Of a stretch of 32,884 bases of DNA, positions 23,000 through 31,691 are shown piece by piece. Each line of letters begins with the position of its first letter. Positions within the stretch are counted from its first letter, which is position 1. The position numbers and the translations under genes were made by a program. The stretch lies in the NCBI RefSeq assembly GCF_001612685.1, contig NZ_BDAY01000111.1:1-32884 (forward strand), in the 5' to 3' direction. The stretch comes from Nocardia altamirensis NBRC 108246. GTDB lineage: Bacteria > Actinomycetota > Actinomycetes > Mycobacteriales > Mycobacteriaceae. The notes under the pieces are model-generated. The model worked only from the letters and a program-made list of their open reading frames with translations, had not been told where the DNA came from and ran no database searches.

Positions 23000-23944
23000 G
23001 TGGGTGAGCGAAGCGAACGAACCAGCGACACAGCGGCCGTGAGTGACGATGAGGTGAGTCTCGCGGGCCGGGTGGCGATTGTGACAGGCGCGGGCGCTGG
23101 GCTTGGACGGGCAGAGGCGCTCGCACTGGCCGGGGCCGGGGCGTCGGTCGTGGTCAACGACCTGGCGGAATCGGACGCCGTCGCCGCCACCATGGCCGAT
23201 ATCCGTGCACTCGGCGCCAAGGCCGAGTTCGTCGCGGGCAGCATCGCCGAACGCGCGACCGCGGACGCGCTGATGCGCACCGCCGACGAGGCCTTCGGCA
23301 GCGTCGACATCGTGGTGAACAACGCGGGGATCACCAGGGACCGGATGCTGTTCAACATGTCCGACGAGGACTTCGACGCGGTGCTCGCGGTGCACCTGCG
23401 CGGCCATTTCCTGTTGTCCCGCAACGCCGCAACCTATTGGCGCGGCAAGTCCAAGGAGGCGGGCGCCCCGGTATACGGCAGGCTGATCAATACCTCCTCC
23501 GAGGCGGGCCTGCTCGGTCCGGAGGGGCAGGCCAACTACGGCGCCGCCAAGGCGGGTATCACCGCGCTGACGCTGTCGGCGGCGCGAGCGCTGTCCCGAT
23601 ACGGCGTGCGCGCCAACGCGATCGCGCCCCGCGCGCGGACCGCGATGACGGAGGCCGTGTTCAGCGCGGCACCCGAGGGGCAGGTCGACCCGCTCTCGCC
23701 CGATCATGTCGCCCGGCTCGTCGCGTATCTCGCTTCGCCCGCCGCCGACGCGGTCAGCGGGCAGCTGTTCGTGGTCTACGGGGGCATGGTGGCGTTGATG
23801 GCCGCGCCCGTGGTCGAGCAGCGCTTCGACGCCGCCGATGGCCAGTGGTCGGCCGGTGATCTCGCTGCCACGCTCGGCGGCTACTTCGCCGAACGCCCTG
23901 CCGGGCAGACGTTCTCGGCGTCGTCGCTGTTGGATCTCGGCTGA
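23000..23944 (+). CDS. hsd4A: Short-chain dehydrogenase Hsd4A (3-hydroxyacyl-CoA / 17beta-hydroxysteroid dehydrogenase)
   Basis: A 314-residue SDR of the type found in the N-terminal part of peroxisomal MFE-2. Cofactor motif TGAGAGLGRAEA, NNAG at VVNNAGITRDRML, catalytic Ser in NTSSEAG and YxxxK in YGAAKAG are all present. M. tuberculosis has the equivalent gene (Rv3502c, hsd4A) at the same place. In fast-growing mycobacteria Hsd4A oxidises 3-hydroxyacyl-CoA side-chain intermediates and 17beta-hydroxysteroids. Two GTG starts are possible: 23000, which lies 11 nt from the KstR operator and reads through a GERSERTSD repeat-type stretch, and 23039 (VSDDEVSLAGRVAIVTG). Neither has a clear ribosome-binding site. 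A terminator follows, so mce4 has its own promoter. Confidence 0.88.
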   Translation: MGERSERTSDTAAVSDDEVSLAGRVAIVTGAGAGLGRAEALALAGAGASVVVNDLAESDAVAATMADIRALGAKAEFVAGSIAERATADALMRTADEAFGSVDIVVNNAGITRDRMLFNMSDEDFDAVLAVHLRGHFLLSRNAATYWRGKSKEAGAPVYGRLINTSSEAGLLGPEGQANYGAAKAGITALTLSAARALSRYGVRANAIAPRARTAMTEAVFSAAPEGQVDPLSPDHVARLVAYLASPAADAVSGQLFVVYGGMVALMAAPVVEQRFDAADGQWSAGDLAATLGGYFAERPAGQTFSASSLLDLG

Positions 23945-23956
23945 CCGCAGGCGCGT

Positions 23957-23985
23957 GCTTGTCCCACTGGGTGGGTGAAACAAGC
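23957..23985 (+). terminator. Terminator-like hairpin after hsd4A
   Basis: gcttgtcccac (23957-23967) pairs with gtggg (23971-23975) and, past a short bulge, acaagc (23980-23985). It begins 12 nt after the hsd4A stop. It probably separates hsd4A from the mce4 transcript, which starts from its own KstR-regulated promoter. Confidence 0.55.
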
Positions 23986-24201
23986 GCACTGAGGGTCGAT
24001 ATCTGCAAGGCTCACCGTCAGGGAATCGCTGATCAACTGTCCAACTGTTGATCAAGGGTCCAGTAGTTGGTAGACATTGGAGGTCGAGATGTGTGCCGCC
24101 TCACAAAGGTGGGATCATAGTCTCTGACACTTGTTCCAATTTATATGCCGATGCAGAGAAAAAGTGCAGTTCAAAAGTGGCAAACATCTTCCGGCGACGC
24201 A

Positions 24202-24215
24202 ATGAACGTGTTCTA
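24202..24215. promoter_or_regulatory. KstR operator of the mce4 operon
   Basis: ATGAACGTGTTCTA has both AAC/GTT cores and a perfect right side (GTTCTA), with the first base A instead of T. It lies 76 nt upstream of yrbE4A. Control of mce4 by KstR is established in M. tuberculosis and Rhodococcus. Confidence 0.82.
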
Positions 24216-24291
24216 ATTGTTGAGGCGGTGCGGCCTCGGTGAAGAATCGTGCCGTGCGAACGTACGCGGGTTTGAGCAAGGAGGTTCATCG

Positions 24292-25056
24292 ATGAACGAG
24301 GTCCTTGCCGTGCCATTGCGTGCGGTAGGCGGGTTCTTCGAACTGACCGCGGAAGTCGCACGTTCGAGCGTGCGCAGGCCTTTTCAATGGCGCGAGTTCA
24401 TCGATCAGTCCTGGTTCATCGCGCGCGTCTCGATCGTGCCGACACTGTTGGTCGCGATTCCATTCACCGTTTTGGTGAGCTTCACCCTCAACATCTTGTT
24501 GCGGGAGATCGGCGCGGCCGACCTCAGCGGGGCAGGCGCGGCATTCGGCGCGGTCACCCAGGTCGGTCCGATCGTCACCGTGCTCATCGTCGCGGGCGCA
24601 GGCGCCACCGCCATCTGCGCTGACCTGGGCGCACGCACCATTCGCGAGGAAATCGACGCGATGCGGGTGCTCGGCATCAACCCGGTGCAACGGCTGGTGG
24701 TGCCGCGCGTGCTCGCCTCGACGTTCGTCGCGCTGATGCTCAACAGCCTGGTGTGCACGATCGGTATCGTCGGCGGATTTCTGTTCTCGGTGTTTCTGCA
24801 GGACGTGAATCCCGGCGCCTTCGTCAACGGCATCACGCTGTTGACGCATTTGCCCGAATTGGTCATCTCGGAGGTGAAGGCCGGATTGTTCGGCATGATC
24901 GCCGGACTGGTGGCCTGTTATCTGGGGCTGAATGTCAAAGGCGGTCCGAAGAGTGTCGGCGATGCGGTGAATCAGACCGTCGTCTTCGCCTTTATGGCGC
25001 TGTTCGTGGTGAACGTGGTGGTCACCGCGGTCGGCATCAAGTTCACGGCGCGGTGA
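24292..25056 (+). CDS. yrbE4A: Mce4 transporter permease subunit YrbE4A
   Basis: A 254-residue MlaE-family integral membrane permease, the same length as M. tuberculosis YrbE4A (Rv3501c). It has about five hydrophobic segments and the cytoplasmic coupling loop with EEIDAMRVLGINPVQ (119 onward), the signature that contacts the Mce ATPase (MceG, encoded elsewhere). With YrbE4B it forms the inner-membrane channel of the sterol importer. ATG 24292 is preceded by aaggagg at an ideal distance; the longer frame from 24217 would begin 2 nt after the KstR operator and has no ribosome-binding site. First gene of an eight-gene operon. Confidence 0.96.
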   Translation: MNEVLAVPLRAVGGFFELTAEVARSSVRRPFQWREFIDQSWFIARVSIVPTLLVAIPFTVLVSFTLNILLREIGAADLSGAGAAFGAVTQVGPIVTVLIVAGAGATAICADLGARTIREEIDAMRVLGINPVQRLVVPRVLASTFVALMLNSLVCTIGIVGGFLFSVFLQDVNPGAFVNGITLLTHLPELVISEVKAGLFGMIAGLVACYLGLNVKGGPKSVGDAVNQTVVFAFMALFVVNVVVTAVGIKFTAR

Positions 25057-25060
25057 ACCC

Positions 25061-25912
25061 ATGGCCTTCGTGATCGAATCCCGCTTTCCGCGTACCGTGC
25101 GACGAGTGCGTCGGATGTCGGACTCGCTCGATTCGGTAGGTAAACATGCTGTGTTCTACGCACAGGCGCTGGGGGCAATTCCGCGTGCGCTGACCCACTA
25201 TCGCACCGAGACTATTCGGCTGATCGCCGAAATCAGCATGGGCAGTGGCGCTTTGGCGGTGATCGGCGGCACCGTGGTGATCGTCGGATTTCTCACCCTG
25301 TTCGCGGGCGGCACCATCGCCGTGCAGGGCTACAGCTCGCTCGGCAATATCGGCGTCGAGGCGCTCACCGGATTCTTCGCCGCCTTCATCAACGTCCGCA
25401 TCGCCGCGCCGGTGATCTCCGGTATCGGCCTGGCCGCCACCATCGGGGCGGGCTCGACCGCGCAGCTCGGCGCCATGCGGGTGGCCGAGGAGATCGACGC
25501 GCTGGAATCGATGGCGATCCGACCGGTGCCCTACCTGGTCGGCACCAGGGTGCTCGCCGGGATGATCGCGATCGTGCCGCTCTACGCGCTCGCGGTGATC
25601 GCCTCGTTCCTCGCGAGCCGGTTCGCGACGGTCGTCATCTACGGACAGTCGGCGGGCGTATACGACCACTACTTCTCCACCTTCCTCATCCCGAGCGACA
25701 TCCTGTGGTCGTTCGCGCAGGCGATCTTCATGGCGCTCGCGGTGATGCTGATCCACACCTACTACGGCTTCAATGCCGCGGGCGGCCCGGTCGGGGTCGG
25801 CGTCGCGGTCGGCAACGCGGTGCGCGCCTCGCTGGTCGCGGTGGTCACGGTGACCCTGCTGATCTCCCTGGCCATCTACGGCACCTCCGGCAACTTCCAT
25901 CTCTCCGGGTAA
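25061..25912 (+). CDS. yrbE4B: Mce4 transporter permease subunit YrbE4B
   Basis: A 283-residue MlaE-family permease. A cytoplasmic N-terminal part of about 60 residues is followed by hydrophobic segments beginning at about 62-85, then EEIDALESMAIRPVP (143 onward), the ATPase coupling motif, and two C-terminal membrane segments. It is the second permease of the Mce4 sterol importer. The ATG starts 4 nt after the yrbE4A stop, indicating tight coupling, and mce4A begins 5 nt after its own stop. Confidence 0.96.
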   Translation: MAFVIESRFPRTVRRVRRMSDSLDSVGKHAVFYAQALGAIPRALTHYRTETIRLIAEISMGSGALAVIGGTVVIVGFLTLFAGGTIAVQGYSSLGNIGVEALTGFFAAFINVRIAAPVISGIGLAATIGAGSTAQLGAMRVAEEIDALESMAIRPVPYLVGTRVLAGMIAIVPLYALAVIASFLASRFATVVIYGQSAGVYDHYFSTFLIPSDILWSFAQAIFMALAVMLIHTYYGFNAAGGPVGVGVAVGNAVRASLVAVVTVTLLISLAIYGTSGNFHLSG

Positions 25913-25917
25913 GCGAT

Positions 25918-27114
25918 ATGGCGGATTCGAAGCAATTGCGCAATGCCGTCGGCCTCAAACTGGCCGGCGCCGGAATGGTGCTCGCACTGGTGGCTGTCAT
26001 CGCCATCGCCCTTGTCATGTTCGTCGGCGGGTTCACGCCGACGGCGACCGTCACGGTCGACGCGCCGCGCAGCGGTCTCGTCCTCGATCCGGACGCCAAG
26101 GTGAAAGTGCGCGGTGTCGAGATCGGGCGGGTCGTCTCGGTCAGCCAGCACGCCGACGGCGCCAGCCTGAAATTGGCGCTGAATCCCGATCAGCTGAAAC
26201 TGATTCCGGCCAACGCGGGCGTAGATATTCGCTCCACCACCGTCTTCGGCGCGAAGTACGTGAATTTCACGGTGCCGCCGCAGCCTTCGGCGACGTCGCT
26301 GCAGCCGGGCGCGCGGGTGACGGCGCAGCACGTCACCGTCGAGTTCAACACGCTGTTCCAGCATCTGTCCGATGTGTTGGCCAAGGTCGAGCCGGAGAAG
26401 CTGAACGCGACCCTGTCGGCGCTCGGCACCGCGCTGCAGGGACGCGGCGAGAAGCTGGGCGACCTGCTCGCCCGCAGCGACGCCTACCTGCGCGACATCA
26501 ACCCGTATCTGCCGACGCTGCAACAGGATCTGGTGCGCACCGGCCAGGTCACCGACCTGTACGCCGACACGGCCCCCGACCTGCTCCGCACGGTCGACAA
26601 CCTCACCGTCACCAGCGACACGCTCGCCGCCGAACAGCAGAGCCTGGACAACGTGCTCGCCAACGTGATCGGGCTGGCCGACACCACCGGCTCGGTGCTG
26701 CGGGAGAACACGGACAACCTCAGCACGGCGTTGGATCTGCTGCGGCCGACGACCGGCCTGCTGTTCGAATACGCGCCTGCGCTCAGCTGTTTGATCAACG
26801 GGCTCGGCCCGATGATGCCGCTGGCCGAGGACGTGTTCGGCGGCATGCTGCCCGGCATCGGCATGAACACCAACTTCATGTTCGGCGCCAAGCCCTACAC
26901 CTATCCGGACGATCTGCCGAAGGTGAACGCGACCGGCGGCCCGCACTGCGCGGGCGTGGTGGATCGGGTGCCGGACAGTCACTCCAATTACGTTGTCACC
27001 GATACGAATCAGGGAGCCCCGTACGTGCCGAACACGGGTTTCGTCAAGCCCAACGAGGCGCCGAAGGTGTTCCAGCTGCTGTTCGCCGGCCTGCCGGGGG
27101 TGGCCAACCTGTGA
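25918..27114 (+). CDS. mce4A: Mce4A substrate-binding protein
   Basis: A 398-residue Mce-family protein, similar in length to M. tuberculosis Mce4A (Rv3499c, 400 aa). A single N-terminal membrane anchor lies at about residues 16-38 (VLALVAVIAIALVMFVGG core). The MCE domain follows (about 42-115, with VKVRGVEIGRVVSV), then a long alpha-helical region to about 270 and a C-terminal tail with paired cysteines. Mce proteins form a hexameric tube across the periplasm that carries sterol. ATG 25918 is 5 nt after yrbE4B; the longer frame overlaps yrbE4B and is rejected. Its stop overlaps the mce4B start by GTGA. Confidence 0.95.
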   Translation: MADSKQLRNAVGLKLAGAGMVLALVAVIAIALVMFVGGFTPTATVTVDAPRSGLVLDPDAKVKVRGVEIGRVVSVSQHADGASLKLALNPDQLKLIPANAGVDIRSTTVFGAKYVNFTVPPQPSATSLQPGARVTAQHVTVEFNTLFQHLSDVLAKVEPEKLNATLSALGTALQGRGEKLGDLLARSDAYLRDINPYLPTLQQDLVRTGQVTDLYADTAPDLLRTVDNLTVTSDTLAAEQQSLDNVLANVIGLADTTGSVLRENTDNLSTALDLLRPTTGLLFEYAPALSCLINGLGPMMPLAEDVFGGMLPGIGMNTNFMFGAKPYTYPDDLPKVNATGGPHCAGVVDRVPDSHSNYVVTDTNQGAPYVPNTGFVKPNEAPKVFQLLFAGLPGVANL

Positions 27115-28136
27115 AGAACACCGCGACGACCATCAAACTGGCCATCTTCACGCTGGTGATGGCACTGGTCTTCGCCGGGCTGACCGTCGTGTTCAGCCAG
27201 ATGCGATTCGCCAAGGAGAACGGCTATCACGCCGTGTTCACCAGCTCGTCCGGGATGCTGCCCGGCTCGAAGGTGCGCATCGCCGGGGTGCCAGTGGGTT
27301 CGGTGTCCTCGGTGGAGGTCGGCAAGGACCATCTCGCGCATGTCGAGTTCGACGTCGACCACAAGTACCGATTGCTCGCTAGCACCCGCGCCACCATCAG
27401 GTACGAAAACCTGGTCGGGGACCGGTATCTGGAGCTGTTGGAGGGGCCTGGCTCGATGGACGTGCTGCCCGAGGGCGGCACCATCGGCAAGGACAAGACC
27501 GCGCCTGCACTCGACCTGGACATGCTGCTCGGCGGCTTCCGGCCGCTGCTGCGCGGCCTGGATCCGGCGCAGGTGAACGACCTGACCAGCGCGCTGCTGC
27601 AGATCTTCCAGGGCCAGGGCGGCACGCTGGTTTCGCTGCTCAACAGTGGCGGCTCCTTCGCGAAGACGCTGGCCGACCGGGACGAGTTGATCGGCACCGT
27701 GATCAACAACCTGAACACGGTGTTGCAGACCATCGATCAGCGCGGCGACCAGTTCGCCACCACGCTCGACGAATTGCAGCGTCTGGTCAGCGGTTTGGCC
27801 GCGGATCGGGATCCGATCGGCGACGCGCTGCCGCGCATCGCGGGCGCCACCCGTGACCTGACCGATCTGCTCGCCCAGGCGCGGCCGGATCTGCGCTCGA
27901 CCATCGAGCAGACGGGGCGGCTGTCCACCAACATCGACAACGGCTCCGGCACCTTGCAGTGGGTGCTCGACCGGTTGCCGGAGACCTACAAGAAGTTGAT
28001 TCGGATCGGCGCCTACGGCTCGTTCCTGCAGCTCTACGTCTGCGGCACGAATATGCTCGTCGACGGCCCGAACGGGCAACCTCTGCAAGTGAACCTGCCC
28101 GGTAAGCAGACGACCGGAAGGTGTGCGCCCGAATGA
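27111..28136 (+). CDS. mce4B: Mce4B substrate-binding protein
   Basis: A 341-residue Mce-family protein. An N-terminal anchor (IKLAIFTLVMALVFAGLTVV core, about 8-28) is followed by the MCE domain at about 38-115 (SSGMLPGSKVRIAGVPVGSV, NLVGDRYLEL), a helical stretch and a short tail with two cysteines (CGTNMLV and GRCAPE). GTG 27111 overlaps the mce4A stop by four bases. It is the second subunit of the periplasmic sterol-conducting Mce hexamer. Confidence 0.95.
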   Translation: MKNTATTIKLAIFTLVMALVFAGLTVVFSQMRFAKENGYHAVFTSSSGMLPGSKVRIAGVPVGSVSSVEVGKDHLAHVEFDVDHKYRLLASTRATIRYENLVGDRYLELLEGPGSMDVLPEGGTIGKDKTAPALDLDMLLGGFRPLLRGLDPAQVNDLTSALLQIFQGQGGTLVSLLNSGGSFAKTLADRDELIGTVINNLNTVLQTIDQRGDQFATTLDELQRLVSGLAADRDPIGDALPRIAGATRDLTDLLAQARPDLRSTIEQTGRLSTNIDNGSGTLQWVLDRLPETYKKLIRIGAYGSFLQLYVCGTNMLVDGPNGQPLQVNLPGKQTTGRCAPE

Positions 28137-29200
28137 ACCAGGAGCGCTCGCGCGTCGTCACCATCGGCATCGTCGGCCTCGTGCTCGCGGTGTGTGTGGC
28201 ATTGTCGGCGTTGCAGTTCGACCGGCTGCCGTTCATTCGCGGCGGCGCGACCTACACGGCGTACTTCGCCGACGCGGGCGGGCTGGTGCCCGGCGACCCG
28301 GTCCAGGTGGCCGGTGTGCGCACGGGCCGGGTGGACGACGTCGAGCTGGACGGCGCCAAGGTGCTCGTCCGGTTCACGCTCGAAGAGTCGATCGTGTTGG
28401 GCCAGAAGACCTCCGCCGCGATCAAGACCAATACCGTGCTCGGCCGCAAGTCGCTCGAGGTGACGCCGACCGGCTCCGGTGCGCTGCGCCGTGACGACAC
28501 GATTCCGTTGGACCGCACCACGTCTCCGTATTCGCTCAACGACGCGCTCGGCGATCTCGGACGCACGGTGCAGGGACTGGACATGGCGCAGGTGGACAAG
28601 ACGCTCGACACGTTGTCGGCGACCTTCGCCGACACCCCTGCCCCGCTGCGCGCGGCGCTGGACGGCGTAACCGCCTTGTCGCGCAGCATCAATGCCCGCG
28701 ATCAAGCGTTATCCGACCTGTTGCAGCGCGCACAGAGCGTCACCAAGATCCTGGCCGACCGGAGCAACCAGATCAACGCGCTGCTTCTGGACGGCAACGA
28801 CCTGCTCGGCGAACTCGATCGGCGTCGCAGTGCGATCGGGCAGCTGATCGTCTACGTGAACGAGGTGGCCAAGCAGTTGTCCGGCCTGGTCGCCGACAAC
28901 GAGCCGCTGCTGAAACCCGCACTGGACAAGCTGAATTCGGTGCTTGCCCTGCTGCAGCGCAACCGGCAGAACCTGAACGACGCGCTCGACAACCTCGGCC
29001 CCTACGCCGCGGCGCTCGGCGAACAGGTCGGCAACGGGCCGTGGTTCAACGCCTACGTGGTGAACGCGACAAGTACCCAGTTGCAGCTGCTGGTCGACGC
29101 ACTGGTGTGGCCGGAGCATCTGCCCGACACCCTGCGCAACATCTTCACCAAACCGGCGCCGCCGTCGATCGGGCCCTCGATCCAGGAGCCACCGCGATGA
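28133..29200 (+). CDS. mce4C: Mce4C substrate-binding protein
   Basis: A 355-residue Mce-family protein: N-terminal anchor (VTIGIVGLVLAVCVALSAL, about 9-27), MCE domain with DAGGLVPGDPVQVAGVRTGRV and TNTVLGRKSLEV, then a long helical region. ATG 28133 overlaps the mce4B stop (ATGA); the GTG at 28121 in the same frame is less likely. It ends in a proline-rich tail (KPAPPSIGPSIQEPP). Third Mce subunit of the sterol importer. Confidence 0.95.
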   Translation: MNQERSRVVTIGIVGLVLAVCVALSALQFDRLPFIRGGATYTAYFADAGGLVPGDPVQVAGVRTGRVDDVELDGAKVLVRFTLEESIVLGQKTSAAIKTNTVLGRKSLEVTPTGSGALRRDDTIPLDRTTSPYSLNDALGDLGRTVQGLDMAQVDKTLDTLSATFADTPAPLRAALDGVTALSRSINARDQALSDLLQRAQSVTKILADRSNQINALLLDGNDLLGELDRRRSAIGQLIVYVNEVAKQLSGLVADNEPLLKPALDKLNSVLALLQRNRQNLNDALDNLGPYAAALGEQVGNGPWFNAYVVNATSTQLQLLVDALVWPEHLPDTLRNIFTKPAPPSIGPSIQEPPR

Positions 29201-30465
29201 CCGTGCTGGGAAGAGTTCGGCAGCTACCGCGGTGGGCGGTGCTGATTGCGGGGGGATTGGTCGCCGCGCTGGTGCTTTTCGGCGCGTACGCCGGTGTCAG
29301 CCGGATCGGCAAGACCGCGATCACGGCGTACTTTCCGTCGACCTCCGGCCTCTACCAGGGTGACGAGGTTCGGGTGCTCGGCGTGAAGGTCGGCCGCATC
29401 GACTCGATCGAGCCGGGTAAGGATCGGGTGCGGGTCGAGATGACCGTCGATCGCGGCATCGATCTGCCCGCCGACGCACGCGCGGTGATCATTTCGCCGT
29501 CGCTGGTGTCGGCCAGGTTCATCCAGCTGGCGCCCGCATACACCGGCGGTCCGAAAATGCGTGACGGCGCGGAGATTCCGCTCGAGCACACGGCGGTCCC
29601 CGTGGAGTGGGACGACATCAAGGCCGAACTGTCCAAGCTGGCAACAACTCTGGGCCCGGTCGGGGACGACACGCAGGGCTCCTTCGGCCGCTTCGTCAAC
29701 ACCGCCGCCGACAACATGGACGGCAACGGGCAAAAACTGCGCGACACCCTGCGCGAACTGTCCGCCACCTTGAACACGCTCTCGGACGGCCGGACCGACC
29801 TTTTCGGCACCGTGCGGAACCTGCAGAAGTTCGTCGAGGTGCTCTCGGCGAGCAACGAGCAGATCGTGCAGTTCGGCGGCAGGCTCGCCTCGGTGTCCTC
29901 GGTGCTGGCCGGCACCTCCGCCGAACTCGGTGCGGGACTGGACAATCTGGATACCGCGCTCGGCGATGTGAAGCGCTTCCTCGACGGCAGCGGTGCCGAG
30001 CTCACCGAAGGCGTGCAGCGGCTCGCCGACGTCACGCAGATCCTGGTGGACAAGCGGCCCGAGCTGGAGCGGGTGCTGCACTCGGGTCCGACGGCGCTGG
30101 TGAACTTCTATCAGATCTACAAACCGGCCCAGGGCACGCTTTCCGGCTCGGTCGCGCTCAGCAACACGGCGGATCCGCTCGGCTTCCTCTGCGGGTCGGT
30201 GCGGGCATTGGAGACCAATGATTCCGATCGCTCGGCCGATCTGTGCGCGCAGTACCTGGCGCCGGTGATCAGCTCGCTTGCCATGAATTACGCGCCGCTC
30301 ATGCTGAATCCGGCGACCGGGGTGCACGCGTTCCCGAGCCAGATCGAGTACAGCCCGCCGAGCCTGGCCGGGCGGGCGCCGCAACCGGGCCCGGCACCGG
30401 GACCCGCGCCGGTGGTGATACCGGACGGCATTGCCGGACTGGCTATTCCGGGAGGAGGCCGATGA
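29197..30465 (+). CDS. mce4D: Mce4D substrate-binding protein
   Basis: A 422-residue Mce-family protein. The anchor is at about residues 12-32 (WAVLIAGGLVAALVLFGAYAG), the MCE domain at about 40-120 (STSGLYQGDEVRVLGVKVGRI), followed by a long helical region with two cysteines near the C terminus (GFLCGSVRAL, ADLCAQYL). It ends in a Pro/Gly-rich tail (PGPAPGPAPVVIPDG). The ATG overlaps the mce4C stop (ATGA) and its stop overlaps mce4E the same way. Confidence 0.95.
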   Translation: MTVLGRVRQLPRWAVLIAGGLVAALVLFGAYAGVSRIGKTAITAYFPSTSGLYQGDEVRVLGVKVGRIDSIEPGKDRVRVEMTVDRGIDLPADARAVIISPSLVSARFIQLAPAYTGGPKMRDGAEIPLEHTAVPVEWDDIKAELSKLATTLGPVGDDTQGSFGRFVNTAADNMDGNGQKLRDTLRELSATLNTLSDGRTDLFGTVRNLQKFVEVLSASNEQIVQFGGRLASVSSVLAGTSAELGAGLDNLDTALGDVKRFLDGSGAELTEGVQRLADVTQILVDKRPELERVLHSGPTALVNFYQIYKPAQGTLSGSVALSNTADPLGFLCGSVRALETNDSDRSADLCAQYLAPVISSLAMNYAPLMLNPATGVHAFPSQIEYSPPSLAGRAPQPGPAPGPAPVVIPDGIAGLAIPGGGR

Positions 30466-31691
30466 GGCGACCGCGCCGGATGGCCACGCTCGTCATGGGA
30501 CTCGCGCTCGCGCTCGGTGTTTCGGGTTGTGAGTGGGACGGATTGAACTCGCTGCCGATGCCAGGCACCGAGGGCACCATGGACGGCGCGTATCAGGTGC
30601 GCATCCAAATGCCGAATGTCACAACGCTGACCAGGAATTCGCCGGTGCGCGTCGACGACGTCACGGTGGGCACGGTGTCGAACATCGAGGTGGAAGGCTG
30701 GCACGCGCTCGTCACGGTCACGCTGAATCCCACCGTGCAGCTGCCTGCGAACGCCGTCGCCAAGATCGGGCAGACCAGCTTGCTCGGCAGCAACCACGTC
30801 GAGCTGGCCGCGCCGACCGATGCCACGCCGCAGGGGCAGCTGAAGGCGGGCGACACCATTCCGCTGGCGCGGGCAGGCGCGTTCCCGACCACCGAGCAGG
30901 TCCTCTCTTCGCTGTCGGTGGTGCTCAACGGCGGCGGTATCTCGCAGCTGGAAACGATTACCCGCGAACTGAACTCGGCGCTGGTCGGGCGCGAGAACGA
31001 CATTCGCGACCTGTTGCCGCAACTCAACGAGCTCACCGTCAACCTGGACAAGCAGCGCAACGACATCATCGCGGCGATGAGCGGGCTCGATCGGCTCGGC
31101 GGTCAACTCGCCCAGCAGCGTGACGTGGTCGCCAAGGCGATCGAGCGGATCCATCCCGCGCTCACCGTGCTCGCCGATCGCACCAAGAACATCACCGCGG
31201 CGCTCACCGCGCTCGGCGACCTCAGCGATGTCACCGATCGGCTCATCGCGTCCAGCGGCGAGAACCTGAAGGCGAACCTGCGCAGTCTCGCGCCGGTGCT
31301 GCAGACGCTCGCCGACACCGGCGTGAATCTGATCGAGGCGATGAAGATCATCCCGACCTTCCCGTTCCCGATGAAGAACCTGGACAAGGCGATCAAGGGC
31401 GACTACTTGAACCTGTTCATCACCGTCGACCTCACCGGCAAGCGGTTGGACAACAACTGGTTGATCGGCACCCCGCTCGGTGGGCGGTTCGGCGGCGTCG
31501 AGGGCGTGGTCGGCAGCTTCGCGCCCGATACCGCGACGCAGGGCGGCAATCCGGCGACCGGTCCGCTGCAACCCGAGGGGGCACAGCCGACACCGACCAT
31601 TCCCGGTCTGCCGCCCATTCCCGGGTTGCCCGCCATTCCCGGGTTGACGGTGCCGGGAAACACTGCGCCACAAGGGGGTCCCGGCCGATGA
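30462..31691 (+). CDS. mce4E: Mce4E lipoprotein (LprN-type)
   Basis: A 409-residue Mce-family protein that, unlike its neighbours, starts with a lipoprotein signal: positively charged MRRPRR, a hydrophobic core and the lipobox VSGC with lipidated Cys23. This is the usual arrangement of the E subunit (LprN in M. tuberculosis). The MCE domain follows at about 38-120 (NSPVRVDDVTVGTVSNIEV, TSLLGSNHVELA), then a helical region. The C-terminal tail is rich in Pro and Gly with IPGLP repeats. ggaggagg lies 4 nt before the ATG, which also overlaps the mce4D stop. Confidence 0.95.
   Translation: MRRPRRMATLVMGLALALGVSGCEWDGLNSLPMPGTEGTMDGAYQVRIQMPNVTTLTRNSPVRVDDVTVGTVSNIEVEGWHALVTVTLNPTVQLPANAVAKIGQTSLLGSNHVELAAPTDATPQGQLKAGDTIPLARAGAFPTTEQVLSSLSVVLNGGGISQLETITRELNSALVGRENDIRDLLPQLNELTVNLDKQRNDIIAAMSGLDRLGGQLAQQRDVVAKAIERIHPALTVLADRTKNITAALTALGDLSDVTDRLIASSGENLKANLRSLAPVLQTLADTGVNLIEAMKIIPTFPFPMKNLDKAIKGDYLNLFITVDLTGKRLDNNWLIGTPLGGRFGGVEGVVGSFAPDTATQGGNPATGPLQPEGAQPTPTIPGLPPIPGLPAIPGLTVPGNTAPQGGPGR

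Larger units (their letters stand above)
23945..24291. other. mce4 promoter region
   Basis: This 347-bp gap contains the hsd4A terminator, an 8-bp inverted repeat tgatcaac/gttgatca (24030-24037, 24047-24054) and an AT-richer stretch (24110-24200) unlike its surroundings. It also has the KstR operator at 24202-24215 and a strong aaggagg ribosome-binding site for yrbE4A. The leader downstream of the operator is about 75 nt. I see no credible gene in it. Confidence 0.6.

Noticed and set aside
24089..24127. 12-codon micro-ORF with a ggagg ribosome-binding site upstream of mce4
   Set aside because: It lies upstream of the KstR operator and so probably outside the mce4 transcript. It has only one Cys and no pattern of an attenuation leader. 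Chance is the simplest explanation.
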